Source: Siphonodentalium dalli (Eukaryota; Mollusca; Scaphopoda; Gadilida; Siphonodentaliidae). Taken from it: a stretch of 64,000 nt of DNA. Made by a program: the position numbers and the translations under genes. A model generated the notes under the pieces. That model had not been told where the DNA came from and searched no databases. It saw only the letters and a list, made by a program, of their open reading frames with translations. Below, piece after piece: positions 38,531 to 48,497 of this stretch (within the stretch, counting starts at the first letter, position 1; every line of letters begins with the position of its first letter). The stretch spans positions 8,882,036 to 8,946,035 of the forward strand of contig CP136069.1 of NCBI GenBank assembly GCA_032622095.1, read 5' to 3'.

Positions 38531-39187
38531 ATAACTCGGTCACGCTTTTGGCGCGTTTATAACTTTTCAAACATGCGTCCAATGTGGCCCAAATTTGTAC
38601 CCCGACCTATCGTGTGTCATAAAAGGTGACTCACCAAATTTCACGCCGATTGGTTAAAGTAAACCTGAGACCTAACATGCTCCCCAAATGCAGCATTTGC
38701 ACTCAAGTAGACACTTTTTCTTATGACGTTAGTCGAAATGACGTCATTGACGTCGAACGCAAACCAACACTTGCTTTGCTATTGTAGGCGAAACTTCCAT
38801 GCGCTCTACCAAAGCGTTGTAAAGAATGCTCTATTTGATACGAAAGTTGTGCATTGAATGTGGAATCGAACGAGTACCGGTATACTCGGAAGATGGCGAA
38901 TGGACACAGTCTGGCCTCCCGCCAGTGGGTACCGCGAACTCAGTTAGAAAAATCACATTCCCGAGCCGGGACTAATAGTACAGAGTAAACACTACTGTTG
39001 ACGCTAATTAATGCTCTTTTAGTCTTTCGGTTGAGTGCAAATCTGATACAAAAAATGTTTAAAAGATCAAAATGTGCGCGAAGCGCACAAAGTTAAAGAT
39101 CATATAATGTGCGCGAGGCTCACAAGGGGCTATAGGCCCCTCACCACAAAATAAAGGTTCCGAATTGAGCCTGTTTCAGTTAGTATA
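38464..39187 (+). mobile_element. Helitron-like element copy A, 3' part missing
   Basis: Begins TCTATATATATATATAACCC after an A, as Helitrons do (5' TC, insertion after A). It continues through (GT)n and ATAACTCGGTCACGCTTTTG, and matches the four copies at 53.7-59.2 kb throughout. It stops at TTAGTATA, exactly where the CACTG end of the large CACTA-like element begins. It is non-autonomous, with no Rep or helicase sequence. The GT run at 38490-38530 is an internal microsatellite shared by the family. Confidence 0.75.
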
Positions 39188-39690
39188 CACTGTAAAAATA
39201 GGTGTTTAGGATCTCAACACAATCTTAAACGCAATACCGTTACAGTTTTCACACGCGTCCACGCATTTATTTTCTAAATGGAATGTTTATTATCTAAACG
39301 TCACGTTTTTAATGAATAAATGTCAAATATGTTTAGAAAATAAACAAATGTGTTTAAGGAATAAACACATAGTGTTAACATGGCGTTTAGTTTCTAAACA
39401 TATTGATGTGTTTATTACCTAAACACCACGTTTGTGTCATTAAACACATATAATGTTTTGGAAATAAACGCATTATAATAACATGCCATTTAGGTTATAA
39501 ACATAATAATGTGTTTAGCTGATGTGTTTATGTGTTTAGGTTAAAAACACATCGGGGCGTTTATGGGGTTGTTCCACTTTACACACACATGGACACGTTT
39601 ATAAGACGAAATATGTTTATAAAATAGAATGTGTTTATTCAAGTAACATATTTAACAGTAACAGGATAGTAAAATTTACATATGTTTAAC
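39188..39690. promoter_or_regulatory. Left subterminal repeat region of the CACTA-like element
   Basis: About 17 copies of TGTTTA or its complement TAAACA in both orientations lie within 500 bp, often as GTGTTTAG or TAAACACA (for example 39201, 39356, 39364, 39450 and 39512). In plant CACTA elements such clustered motifs bind the second element protein (TNPA). A similar role here is inference. The right end (about 53600-53752) has at least five of the same words. Confidence 0.6.
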
Positions 39691-40162
39691 AGCTACAGAC
39701 AAAACATAATTAAAATTATACATTCTCACAGTTCAATAGTTGTATACATATTTTCAGGCTGATTTTGATGTTAGGTCTAAAAAATAGTCATGTTTCCGCT
39801 AACAGACGGGGACAAAATTAGGGGGGGGGGGGGGTAAATAATATTTTATTTTTTTTAACATTCATATATGGATTATATTCATCTGTTTTTCCAAGGGACT
39901 TGTAATAAACATAGGGTGCTAAATAAGCACTGTAATGGTGGGATTTTAACACAAATGATCCTAACTACATGTACCTGTATTCGGGGCCAGAAAATATAAT
40001 CAGAGATAATAAAGGAAATTTTAATTAGGTTTTTGCATTTATTAATTTTTTCACGGGTTAGTACAATAGTAGCGGCGAATGTCCGGAAATATCACTATTT
40101 TTTTTTACCTTAGCAGTAATGCATTAGGAAAATTTATACGTTTCTCAATATTCTTGAGACCT
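39691..40162. other. Interior of the CACTA-like element, 3' side, no gene
   Basis: Non-coding DNA with a run of 14 G at 39821-39834 followed by a T-rich stretch. Nothing else is recognised. Confidence 0.5.
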
Positions 40163-40507
40163 TAAAGGGGTAATGTATACTAAATCCAGTAATTTTTGGG
40201 ACCATCTCCTTTTATACTCAACAGATTATGTGTAAGAAATGAATGAATTTGAGCCATGTATTAGTGCAAAATCCACTCATATGCTCTATGAACGATGCAA
40301 ATAACATGGTAATTATAATGAATATGAATACATGACTCATTTTAATTATAATTATCATGATGTTTGCATTGTTATTAGAACACATGAGTGTATTTTGCGC
40401 TCATCCATGGCTCTAATTTATTCATTTGTTCCATTGATTCTGTTATAAAAGGAGATGATCCTATAAAATGCCAGATTTAGGGTACACTGGTACAGTCCCC
40501 CTTTAAA
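40163..40507. mobile_element. Foldback MITE, family A copy 1
   Basis: The two arms of about 150 bp are inverted copies. The left arm runs TTAAAGGGG, ACTAAATCCAG, GGGACCATCTCCTTTTATA, GAGCCATG, then GTGCAAAAT. The right arm is the reverse complement of a closely similar series, ending CCCCCTTTAAA. The loop is AT-rich. No coding sequence. A second copy at 48024-49592 has been split by later insertions. Confidence 0.8.
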
Positions 40508-41826
40508 AAAAACAAAAAAAAACAGCTTGCCTACACAAAGTCCAAAACGAATTGCTACAAAGTAATCTACCGGGTATCTATAATTCCAAAATGTTTGCTG
40601 CCTTGCACCTAATACAACTGAGTTATTCCAATAGTTCTCTGTGGTAATGTCAAAATGTGCTATTTTCCATGACTGCTCATAGTACTGGTGTATACAAATT
40701 ATGTTTCACATAGATATTAACACATTAAAAGACTGCATTATAAACATATTTAATATGTTGCTATAATTTCTACATACTAATGACCTAACGATAGATGTGT
40801 CGTAATTCGGTCTGGAGCCATGAATATATCCTTGAAAATTCAGCACAAAAGCATATGAAAATAGGCATAACATTGTAGATGGTGCCATAAGTTATTCAAT
40901 TAAATATACGGATGGCCTTTGCGCTGTGTATTGTGTTATAAATCTTTGGTTAAAATTGAAGCCAGATTATTTATAACATACCGATAAGGCGCTCACTAAT
41001 CCTCGTCACTCAAGATATTTCAATATTGATTGGTCACAGTAAATCACTCTCGGAAAAAAATTGCCACTTTGTTCATTATTTTGCTTATCAAACACTAATT
41101 ATGTCATGTATATAAACAAATGCTTAGTTCACACAAAGTGTGTTTTGTGGGTAATATCGCATTCATACTATCATTATAGTGTACTATTATAGTATATTCA
41201 TGAGTAAATTCATAATATGGTAACTTATTTGTCTAAATTATAACCTACAACCATGGCCATCAGTACCGTTAAAATGTTAAATATATCAACTTTTCTAAAT
41301 ATATAAGATTGAGAATAGAAAGCAGCAACAATATATCTTTAGCACCAAAAGATGAGTTGTCAAAACAGAGAAAGCTGTTTGTGACAAAACAATGGCATAC
41401 CTAGCCAGTACTATTGTTCTGAACATGCAGAGCTACAACAGTTATTCCCATTGATTTCATGATTTGTTAACCCTCCATAACTGGAGCCTCGCAAATATAA
41501 GAGAATACATTGGCCTAACAACATTTACATTGACCTTGTAAGCCAGTGCTTTCTCTCAAATATGTAAGACCCTCTATGGGATCCGGACTCACATTTATAA
41601 GAGAATGCACTGGCACAGGATCTTAAGTGCTGCACCAGCGCAGATCCCATCATAAAAGGATTAAAAATAGATACTCCTCATAATCAAGAAACTCCAACTA
41701 TTCATGTGGTGGATCCCACAGAAAAATGTTAAATCAGATGCAGTCTCAGATACTGTGCTGCAGATTGATTGTTATAAGGCCACATATACATATCAGTTCA
41801 TAATGCATATACCAAAGCCTGTGACT
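40508..41826. other. Interior of the CACTA-like element, no gene recognised
   Basis: About 1.3 kb of AT-rich non-coding DNA. Short open stretches on both strands show no domain or splice context. Confidence 0.4.
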
Positions 41827-42363
41827 CGCCCTCTGGTCCTGTTAATTTGCTATGATTTTGGATGATCTTGCTGAATTGATTTGGTGCTGGTAGAAATAAA
41901 TGATGCTGTTAAGAAAATGAATTATTTTACCTAAGTTATCATTTTTGCTGTTCATGATTTAACGAATCGAAGAAAAGCAGTTGTGTGTGTTTAAAACATT
42001 CAAGATATACATGTATATTGCGAAATATTTTAACAATTGATGTGTTGGTTGTTGCAAATAGACCATAATCAAGATGGCTGGCTATTCATATCATTTTACA
42101 AATACCAGCACAGGCATTATTAAAACATATATTAAGTAGTTTCATTTCCTTGACCATTTTTCTGTAGTCCAGTTCATATATACCGGTATATATATAGCAA
42201 AATTTAACATCATCGGATATTTAGTAGACACTGTTTTTTCTCAAATCGCTTAATAGAGTACTTAACCAAACACTGCAAAAATAAATAATGGTACTTTTTC
42301 TTACAACATCAGTTTGCCCTTCTAACATCATAGCAACTCAGCAGAACCACTTAACCAGGGATG
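41827..42363 (+). mobile_element. Diverged relative of the satellite-bearing element, with a single repeat unit
   Basis: The left arm (about 41827-41970) matches the spacer arms at 25361 and 30231, sharing GGTCCTGTT, GCTATGAT, GATGCTGTTAAGAAA and finally AACGAATCGAAGAA. The right arm (about 42240-42363) matches 31973-32126, sharing CCAAACACTGC/CCAAACACCGC, ACAACATCAGTTT, CATCATAGCA and ACTTAACCAGGG. Where the other copy has its array, this one has a single stretch, 41970-42003. It starts GAAAAGCAG and ends AAAACATTCAAGA, and is recognisable as one satellite unit with a TGTGTG expansion. It continues ATATAC as after block 3. No coding sequence. The element ends about 25 bp from the stop codon of the neighbouring exon. 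Confidence 0.7.
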
Positions 42364-42388
42364 TGTAGGTATGTACATCAATTGGCAT

Positions 42389-42724
42389 TCACTCGAGCAT
42401 CAGACGTTTTTCATATTTCTTGACAAATGTTGTGAAGTTAGAAGATTTTTGCTCTGTAAACTGACATTTCAGAACAAATTGTTGCAAAAGCCCTAACATA
42501 CACTGATAAATTTTTGGATATGACAGATGACCAACATAATAAATGGCCAAGAGGCAGAGAACAGCTTCATATGGGTCATTACTATGCAACCAAGTCCGAA
42601 CACCATCGCCTACAACAGCTGCTCCCTCCATCTCTCCACTGTCCTCCGAAAGAAAGAGCACTAATTTTGGGGCTGTCTGATGATCTGTTTTTGTTTCTTT
42701 ATCCAATGCTTCAGACATTACACC
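42389..42724 (-). CDS. Terminal exon of the second CACTA-element gene (SAMD3-like C-terminal segment)
   Basis: An open exon of 111 codons plus stop, entered by a splice acceptor (TTCCATTCTAG before 42724) in phase 0 and ending at TGA (42389-42391). It reads through KLVLFLSED, GDGVRTWLHS, then AVLCLLAIYYVGHLSYPKIY and a Lys-rich tail. The LLAxYYxxxxxYPK pattern is characteristic of the C-terminus of large families of uncharacterised, SAMD3-like proteins in fish and invertebrates, which I recall as often being transposon-linked. Exon 2 ends in phase 1 while this exon needs phase 0, so at least one connecting exon is unseen or lost. Function unknown. Confidence 0.5.
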   Translation of the reverse strand, partial: GVMSEALDKETKTDHQTAPKLVLFLSEDSGEMEGAAVVGDGVRTWLHSNDPYEAVLCLLAIYYVGHLSYPKIYQCMLGLLQQFVLKCQFTEQKSSNFTTFVKKYEKRLMLE

Positions 42725-43022
42725 CTAGAATGGAAGACACATTCTAATTAATATTTGTGGTTTTAAGGACTTAGTCCATAATAATAAATGTTTAAATGTG
42801 CTCAATCCGATCTGACACTCATAAATTACTATTTCTTTGGCTTCGGGGGTAAAAACTATTTGACTCGGGACGAGGAACCTACCCATCAACGCTCCGACCA
42901 GTATTGGGGTTCTGCTGTGTCAGACAGTAGATAGAAAAGGATTTCATTTATACACACTAAAAATATTTACAATAGCAGTCGGCTGATCACAGAATACCTT
43001 ACCTACGTCAAATTATACTTAC

Positions 43023-44062
43023 ATTTCTGTCCATCTTCATTTGCACTTTCCACAACTAGAGACGTGCATGGTCCCTCACTTGTTATATCAGGCACATGAA
43101 CGGGTACATTTGGTTTTGTATCAGATTCACTGTGCCATGTCTCAGATTCTGTCAGACAGAGAATCGTGGCCCCTTTGAACAACTTCAGTTCATCGAAGTC
43201 TTCGATCTCTGTTCCATCAGATTCTAATACGAATCTAATCAACGTTGTATTTGAATAGCCAAACTTCTTCAGAACTGGAAGAAAACAACTTGAAATATTA
43301 CCTGATAGGAAGAAAGAAGGTTTTGGATACTGAATCTGCTAAATAGAATATGTATCCAAATTTGTCACTTTGTGTTGGATTTGTATTAATCCAGTAAATT
43401 CATTGTTTTATTCAAATTATGGACAAATTATATTCAGTGGGTGACATTTTCCTTAGTCTGAGATGTTGACCCATTACCTAAGGCTGACAATAGCACATCA
43501 CACAACTGTTCAGAACTGACCTATTTATGACAGTGTTTCTGTGTTGCATTAAGGCATTTGATTAGTTATTGGCACAATGCAAACTTCCATTGCCCAAATA
43601 CTAGTAGAGTGTTGCATGGATATAAATATTGTGTGTGCATGTTAGTGTAGCCCACGCAAATGTGTATATATAGGCGGCTATGACCTGCCATGGTCGAGAA
43701 ATAACAGTTGGTTATATCATCATGCGTGGGAAAGGGAGCCCCTCTATGTCCATATACGCGGCAAAGCTTTCACTTAACCTAACCCGAAGCATGCACTTCC
43801 GCCCACGATTATGTTTTAATTACCGGCATGATAAGTAAATCTGATTCATGACTTCAAGGATAGACCTACATGTAAACCTCTTTGTTTGTATAATACAGCA
43901 TTTCCACGTAGAAAACAAACTTGCACAGTGTACGCGTACATGCAGATTGTAAAATAAGTTATTGTTACCTTTTTGTTGAAATGAATCTATGGCATTTGCA
44001 ATAATGACTTTCTTCACATTTCGTGCACCATTCCAGACCTTGAAGCAATCAATGGACTCCAT
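43023..44062 (-). CDS. First coding exons of the second CACTA-element gene: CIDE-N-like domain
   Basis: Exon 1 (44062-43969) starts at ATG with MESIDCFKVWNGARNVKKV. It has 31 codons plus one base and ends at AAAAG followed by the donor GTAACA. Exon 2 (43274-43023) is entered from TTTTCTTCCAG, completes the split codon and runs 83 codons to a strong GTAAGT donor. The join reads QQK-VLKKFGYSNTTLIRFV, then LESDGTEIEDFDEL, then GATILCL and ESETW. The order (basic first strand, helix, V/FVLExDGTxI, loop, ILxLxxxxxW) fits the CIDE-N ubiquitin-like fold of DFF/CIDE proteins, which mediates protein-protein interaction. After the domain the chain is acidic and Ser/Pro-rich. An acceptor-like TTATTTTAG lies 24 bp upstream of the ATG, so a 5' non-coding exon is likely. 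The product may be an accessory protein of the transposon; that is inference. Confidence 0.6.
43275..43968 (-). other. Intron 1 of the CIDE-N-like gene
   Basis: A 694-bp intron with GT (43967-43968) and AG (43275-43276) borders. The phase-1 join restores an open frame across the CIDE-N-like domain, which is the main support for the gene model. No feature was seen inside. Confidence 0.6.
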
Positions 44063-44531
44063 ACCCAAATTGTCTGTAATTCCTAAAATAATAAGATATA
44101 TTTTATGTACTCTGCATACCGGATGTAAAGGTTCATGTAAATGAGAAAAAAGTTTATCCAGGGAAAACACCAGTAATCAATTAATCCTTTGCCAATAGGT
44201 CTACACATTTCAAATCTAGTAATTTTTATGTGGTTTGTCAGGGTTTGTGAGTAATTTTTATGTGGTTTGTAAAGAAATGCGGGTGAGTGCACCTTTCAGT
44301 TATTTCCCCTTTATTTGTATGCTACATTTTCAAATTGTTAAAAATCTTGTGACAAATTTATTGTCATATTGTAATCATGAAATAGAATATCCTTACTAAC
44401 CGGCTGTATTTCAGAGTTTACTGGCCAACAACATTTGTAGTGACTAAGGCGTGGCTGGCAAGCAATATGCAGCTTTAATATATGCTGTCTAGACTACATG
44501 TATCTATAGAGTCAAAGTCACAAAACTGTGC
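44063..44531. other. Upstream of the CIDE-N-like exon, no gene
   Basis: Holds the probable acceptor just before the first coding exon and an imperfect direct repeat of GTAATTTTTATGTGGTTTGT (44218 and 44252). Otherwise nothing is recognised. Confidence 0.4.
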
Positions 44532-44533
44532 TA

Positions 44534-44763
44534 CAGTAATGCTCTAGTAATCGACTTCTTAACCACAGCAGAATTATGGGAAACTTTTCAGGATTTAGTC
44601 GGAAATATGGCTTGTTGCCATTCAAGCAACTCTCTCAGGGAGAGCTTTCCGATTAATGGCAACAAGCCATATTTCCGACTAAATACTAAAAAGTTTCCCA
44701 TAATTCTGCTGTGGTTAAGAATTTCTGCTTTGGTTAAGAAGTCGATTACTTAGAGCATTACTG
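44534..44763. mobile_element. Tc1/mariner-like foldback MITE, copy 1
   Basis: The ends CAGTAATGCTCTAGTAATCG and the inverse are flanked by TA on both sides (44532-44533, 44764-44765). Both arms contain TTAACCACAGCAGAATTATG and GGAAATATGGCTTGTTGCCA, so the element folds almost completely into a hairpin. The right arm has a small internal duplication of the TTCTGCTxTGGTTAAGAA part. The TA target site and CAGT ends suggest mobilisation by a Tc1/mariner transposase. Confidence 0.8.
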
Positions 44764-44765
44764 TA

Positions 44766-46016
44766 CATGACCATAAATTAAATAAGGAACTTACCCGTTG
44801 ATTTTCATAATTCTTTTTGTTCATAGAGTATGCAAGTGTGTCGGCTTGTTTAAATGATTAAATGATAAAATATAATTTGATTGCAGAAGTTTATGATTCA
44901 AGTGTTACCATATCACATAAAGGAAGAAAATCACCATTTGAAGGACTAATTTTCCAAATTTACCCAATTTATGACAATACTAGTACATGTATATGTAAAT
45001 GCTGCCTAGAATGTAACAATCATGTAATACATAGTAGTTGAAGTAAATTGAAATGGCATGATGTACCGGTACTGTTTTTAGGCCTAAACAAAAATAGTGA
45101 TGTTTTTATTTTAAACATGCTTAGGAATATACATGCACATGTATTCATGCTGAAATTACTGATATCATATGACACAATGAGCGTATGACATTACGCCAGG
45201 TATTGGAACTCTGGAAGCGGTGGTAGTATTTTAATTAAAACTGATCGTGACATTAATCACAAGTTGAACTGGCAACTTTTTGTTTTTGTTTTTGAGTTTA
45301 TTTATCTTTTAAAAATTTGTAGGGGTCCCGATGTCTGGACCAGGGTGGGTAACCGGAAACATCACTGGTTTTCTTAGGCCAAACAGGACATATTCCATAT
45401 GTATAAAGATGTTTACTTCTCAATTTTGTTGGGACAGTGCTAAGAAATTTAAATAGTTGTCAACTTTGTTTGAAATTCTAGCGAGAATACACACTCGGAC
45501 CGATCTATATGTAACACTAAAAGTTGGATGTCGGTATGGCTGTAGGCCGGAGCTAACATTCAACGTGCATGGTCGATGTGTTCCATTTATTATATAGAGT
45601 ACACTTTATTTAGTTTTTACTGAAATGCTCCGGATTATGAATGACCACACATGGTGCTGCACATTGCACGCTAGCTCCAACCTCCAACAGTTACATGTAC
45701 ATCTAGATGAACAGAGGAAGTGATCAAACCCGACATTGCTAGGACACACGGCGGAAAGCCTGTGTAATCGTTACCTCAGGCGGTATAAATTTAGAAACTC
45801 TAACTTAGTGTATCGTGATATGTATCATATCGTTGATCATGTATCGTGACTTGTATCATACATGTATCATGACCAAAGTTGAAAAAAGAATATGTTACAC
45901 AGATATAGTACATGTATAAGGAGAATCACTGAACTTGATGTACATAATGACATGTGGTAAATGTGTATTTCATATGCGTGTTACGGTACTGTTACCATCC
46001 ATATACTGGCCCACCA
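44766..46016. other. Interior of the CACTA-like element between MITEs, no gene
   Basis: About 1.25 kb with frequent TACATGTA-type words and a TATCATGTATCGTGA-like short repeat near 45810-45880. No exon or inverted-repeat element was recognised. Confidence 0.4.
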
Positions 46017-46018
46017 TA

Positions 46019-46231
46019 CAGTAATGCCCTAAGTAATCGACCTCTTAACCAAAGCAGAATCATGGGTAACTTTTCGGGATTTAGTCGGAAATATGGCTTG
46101 TTGCCAGTCATAGGAAAGCTCTCGCCGAGAGCTTTCCAGTGAATGACAACAAGCCATATTTCCTACTAAATCCTGAAAAGTTACCCATAATTCTGCTTTG
46201 GTTAAGAGGTCGATTACTTAGGGCATTACTG
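46019..46231. mobile_element. Tc1/mariner-like foldback MITE, copy 2
   Basis: Near-complete hairpin of 213 bp with ends CAGTAATGCCCTAAGTAATC and the inverse, flanked by TA (46017-46018 and 46232-46233). The loop lies around GCTCTCGCCGAGAGC. It is the best preserved member of the three. Confidence 0.85.
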
Positions 46232-46400
46232 TAGGTTTTTCCACAAGAAAATTCCAGCAAAAATTTTGTGCAAACTTTCGAGTGTATGAACATACCCTTA
46301 GGCATGGACTGGTATGCTATTACAAATGAGAAATAGATCAATTATTATACCATTTTATAAACTGGCAATTGGCAGTTTGAATGGAAACTTGTAGTAACTA

Positions 46401-46557
46401 CAGTATTGCCAAAGTAATTGACCCCTTAACCACAGCAGAGTTATGAGTAATTTTTCAGGATTTAGTTGGAAATATGGCTTCTTGTCATTCATCGGAAAGC
46501 TCTCGGCGAGAAATAATTATGCTGTGGTTAAGGAGTCAATTATTTAGGGCATTACTG
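46401..46557. mobile_element. Tc1/mariner-like foldback MITE, copy 3, shortened
   Basis: Starts CAGTATTGCCAAAGTAATTG and ends GGGCATTACTG, flanked by TA. It lacks most of the right arm: after CTCTCGGCGAGAAATAATTATG the sequence jumps to the distal part. It is only 170 bp from copy 2. Confidence 0.75.
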
Positions 46558-46669
46558 TAGTTGGCAGCCTACTTACTACAGGGACTCAAGGCCTTCATTA
46601 ATAAGTCGTGTCATATAAATGCATGGGCCTGGAACTCGGACTAAACACTAGCATCTCCATCCCAAAATC

Positions 46670-46886
46670 TTAGCTAGTTTTAGTACGAGAAGACTTGGAC
46701 TAGTAAATAGTATGTTATTGTAAAGTTCATATGCCTTGTTATGTAAACAAAAGCCAGGTTCTGTGACTGTTTTGGTTTCTGTTTACATAACTAAGCATAC
46801 TAAATTGACAATAGCATACTATTTAGTTTTAATGGCTGTGACTATTTTAACAACAATACCCACCGCGAAGGCCATCCGTGCCTTTA
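46670..46886. mobile_element. Partial relative of the TTAA element at 47.4 kb
   Basis: The right end, ACCCACCGCGAAGGCCATCCGTGCCTTTAA, is a diverged copy of the right end of the element at 47430-47927. Inside, AATAGTATGTTATTG and CAATAGCATACTATT form inverted arms around two TTATGTAAACA-type words, also seen in the other copy. No matching left end was found. Confidence 0.55.
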
Positions 46887-47425
46887 ATGAAATGTGAAAA
46901 ATATATTTTATCGCATTGTTTACATAAATGTGAACTCGTTTGACCTCGCGAAGTGACAGTGTGAAATAAATTGTACACAAACCAAGGTTACTCATAATTG
47001 CGTGGCATAATGTATGCGCAATTTAACATGAAAGTTTGATTAGAACATTATGACCATAAGATATGACTCTTTCTGATATATATACATGTACTAGTAGTAC
47101 ATATACATGTACTAGTAGTACATGTATCATGTATTGATTTGTTGGGTAAAATCGATTAAAACTGACAAAAAATCTCCCCACTGGATCTTGGCATAAAGTC
47201 TGCCATAGAAAGATATATACACAGGACTTTGATGTAAAACAGCATTATCCCAACCGATTTCAACATAAATTCAGAGTCCTAGATAAAGAACGTTTGTCTT
47301 ACATGTACTTCTGTGCGAAAAGCTGAAAACTGCTTTACAGGGAGTAATTGAATGCTTGTCATATAATTTTGCTTATAAAAATAGGTTGATTAAAAACTTT
47401 AATTAAAATAATAGACTTACTAGTA
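46887..47425. other. Interior of the CACTA-like element, no gene
   Basis: Contains a 25-bp word beginning ATATACATGTACTAGTAGTA, present twice in tandem (47081-47130) and internally palindromic. Nothing else was recognised. Confidence 0.45.
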
Positions 47426-47429
47426 TTAA

Positions 47430-47927
47430 AGGTACGTGAGGCCTTAGTTGTCGAAAATATTCATATTTGTTCTAATCACCGTAAACAGAAAAACATTAAA
47501 ACGCATACAGTTTCGTTCATATATACCATGACCATCGCGTAAACAGCATGTTATCATAAAGATTTACTATGTTTTACCTAAGCAAGAGCCTGATTGTGTT
47601 ACAGAAGACAGCACAATGATGCTGGCTAATCACACACAAATGGCATAAACGCTCTTTATTCGTTCCATATCAGGAATTCACCAACAAAAAAAGAACGCTC
47701 TTTATGTTTACCATCATAATATAAACAAACACCAGAAAAGTAACTTTTTATGCTTTTGTTTACATAACAATGGTCAAAGATATGACAATAACATACTGTT
47801 TATGCGATATTTCTTATTTGTATACGGACAAAGTCTGTCTACATTTTGTTGTTCTTTCTGTTTGTGGCGGTTTTTGATGGGTGGAAATATTTTCACAGGA
47901 TACCCACCGCCAAGGCCAACCGTACCT
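47430..47927. mobile_element. Non-autonomous element with TTAA flanks
   Basis: The left end is AGGTACGTGAGGCCTTAG. The right end is GGCCAACCGTACCT, inverted relative to the left. A direct TTAA lies immediately outside each end (47426-47429 and 47928-47931). It is 498 bp with no coding sequence. The TTAA duplication is piggyBac-like, but the ends are not the usual CCY type, so the superfamily is open. Confidence 0.65.
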
Positions 47928-48122
47928 TTAAGTACTATGTCTCAGAAAGATGCACTGAAGTGAACTTATTGCCTTGAATTAATACATAAATCCATATACC
48001 ACTGCATGTAACAAATTTGTAGGTTTAAAGGGAAACATACTGTACACTACCGGTACATCCGGCCTTTTATGGGACCATCTCATTTTATACTCAACAGAAT
48101 ATATGCGACAAGTCAATGAATT

Positions 48123-48497
48123 TAAAGTGATATGAAACACCCCGGTAGGGTGATCAAATAGAAATTGAGAATAATCTTGCTCAAAGTAGTTATTTGTTGC
48201 GAATATTAATCCAAATTCACGGTACACACCGTCATTCTTATATATTAATTAAATTCAATGACTCTCTATGGCGAACTCATTTGTGTTATATTATCGCCGA
48301 TAGTTACGTCCCGAATCTAGATGTAAATATTTACAATTGGGCGTAGTTCAGACGATGTTTTCTAATGAGTGGTATGGTAGATTTCTTTGAAAATTTCGGG
48401 GATGTTAGTAGAATGCTACACTCCCCAGGTTGGCATAGCGCCTGAGTACTAACTTATCAATTTCACGCACCCGAACAAGTCCATAATATGTCTTTAA
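48123..48497 (+). repeat. Dispersed repeat family X, copy 2
   Basis: Inverted relative to 33745-34150. It starts AAGTGATATGAAACA and ends TATGTCTTTAA at the border of the Harbinger-like element. No coding sequence. Confidence 0.7.

Noticed and set aside
42841-42960. A tRNA-like or SINE-like stretch (GGGTAGGTTCCTCGTCCCGA on the minus strand)
   Set aside because: No A/B box pair at correct spacing and no cloverleaf could be drawn. It also contains stops in the phase needed for an exon.
45954-46341. ORFs on both strands containing SNALSNRPLNQSRIMGNFSG
   Set aside because: The same peptide appears on both strands because the DNA is the two arms of a hairpin MITE; it is not coding.
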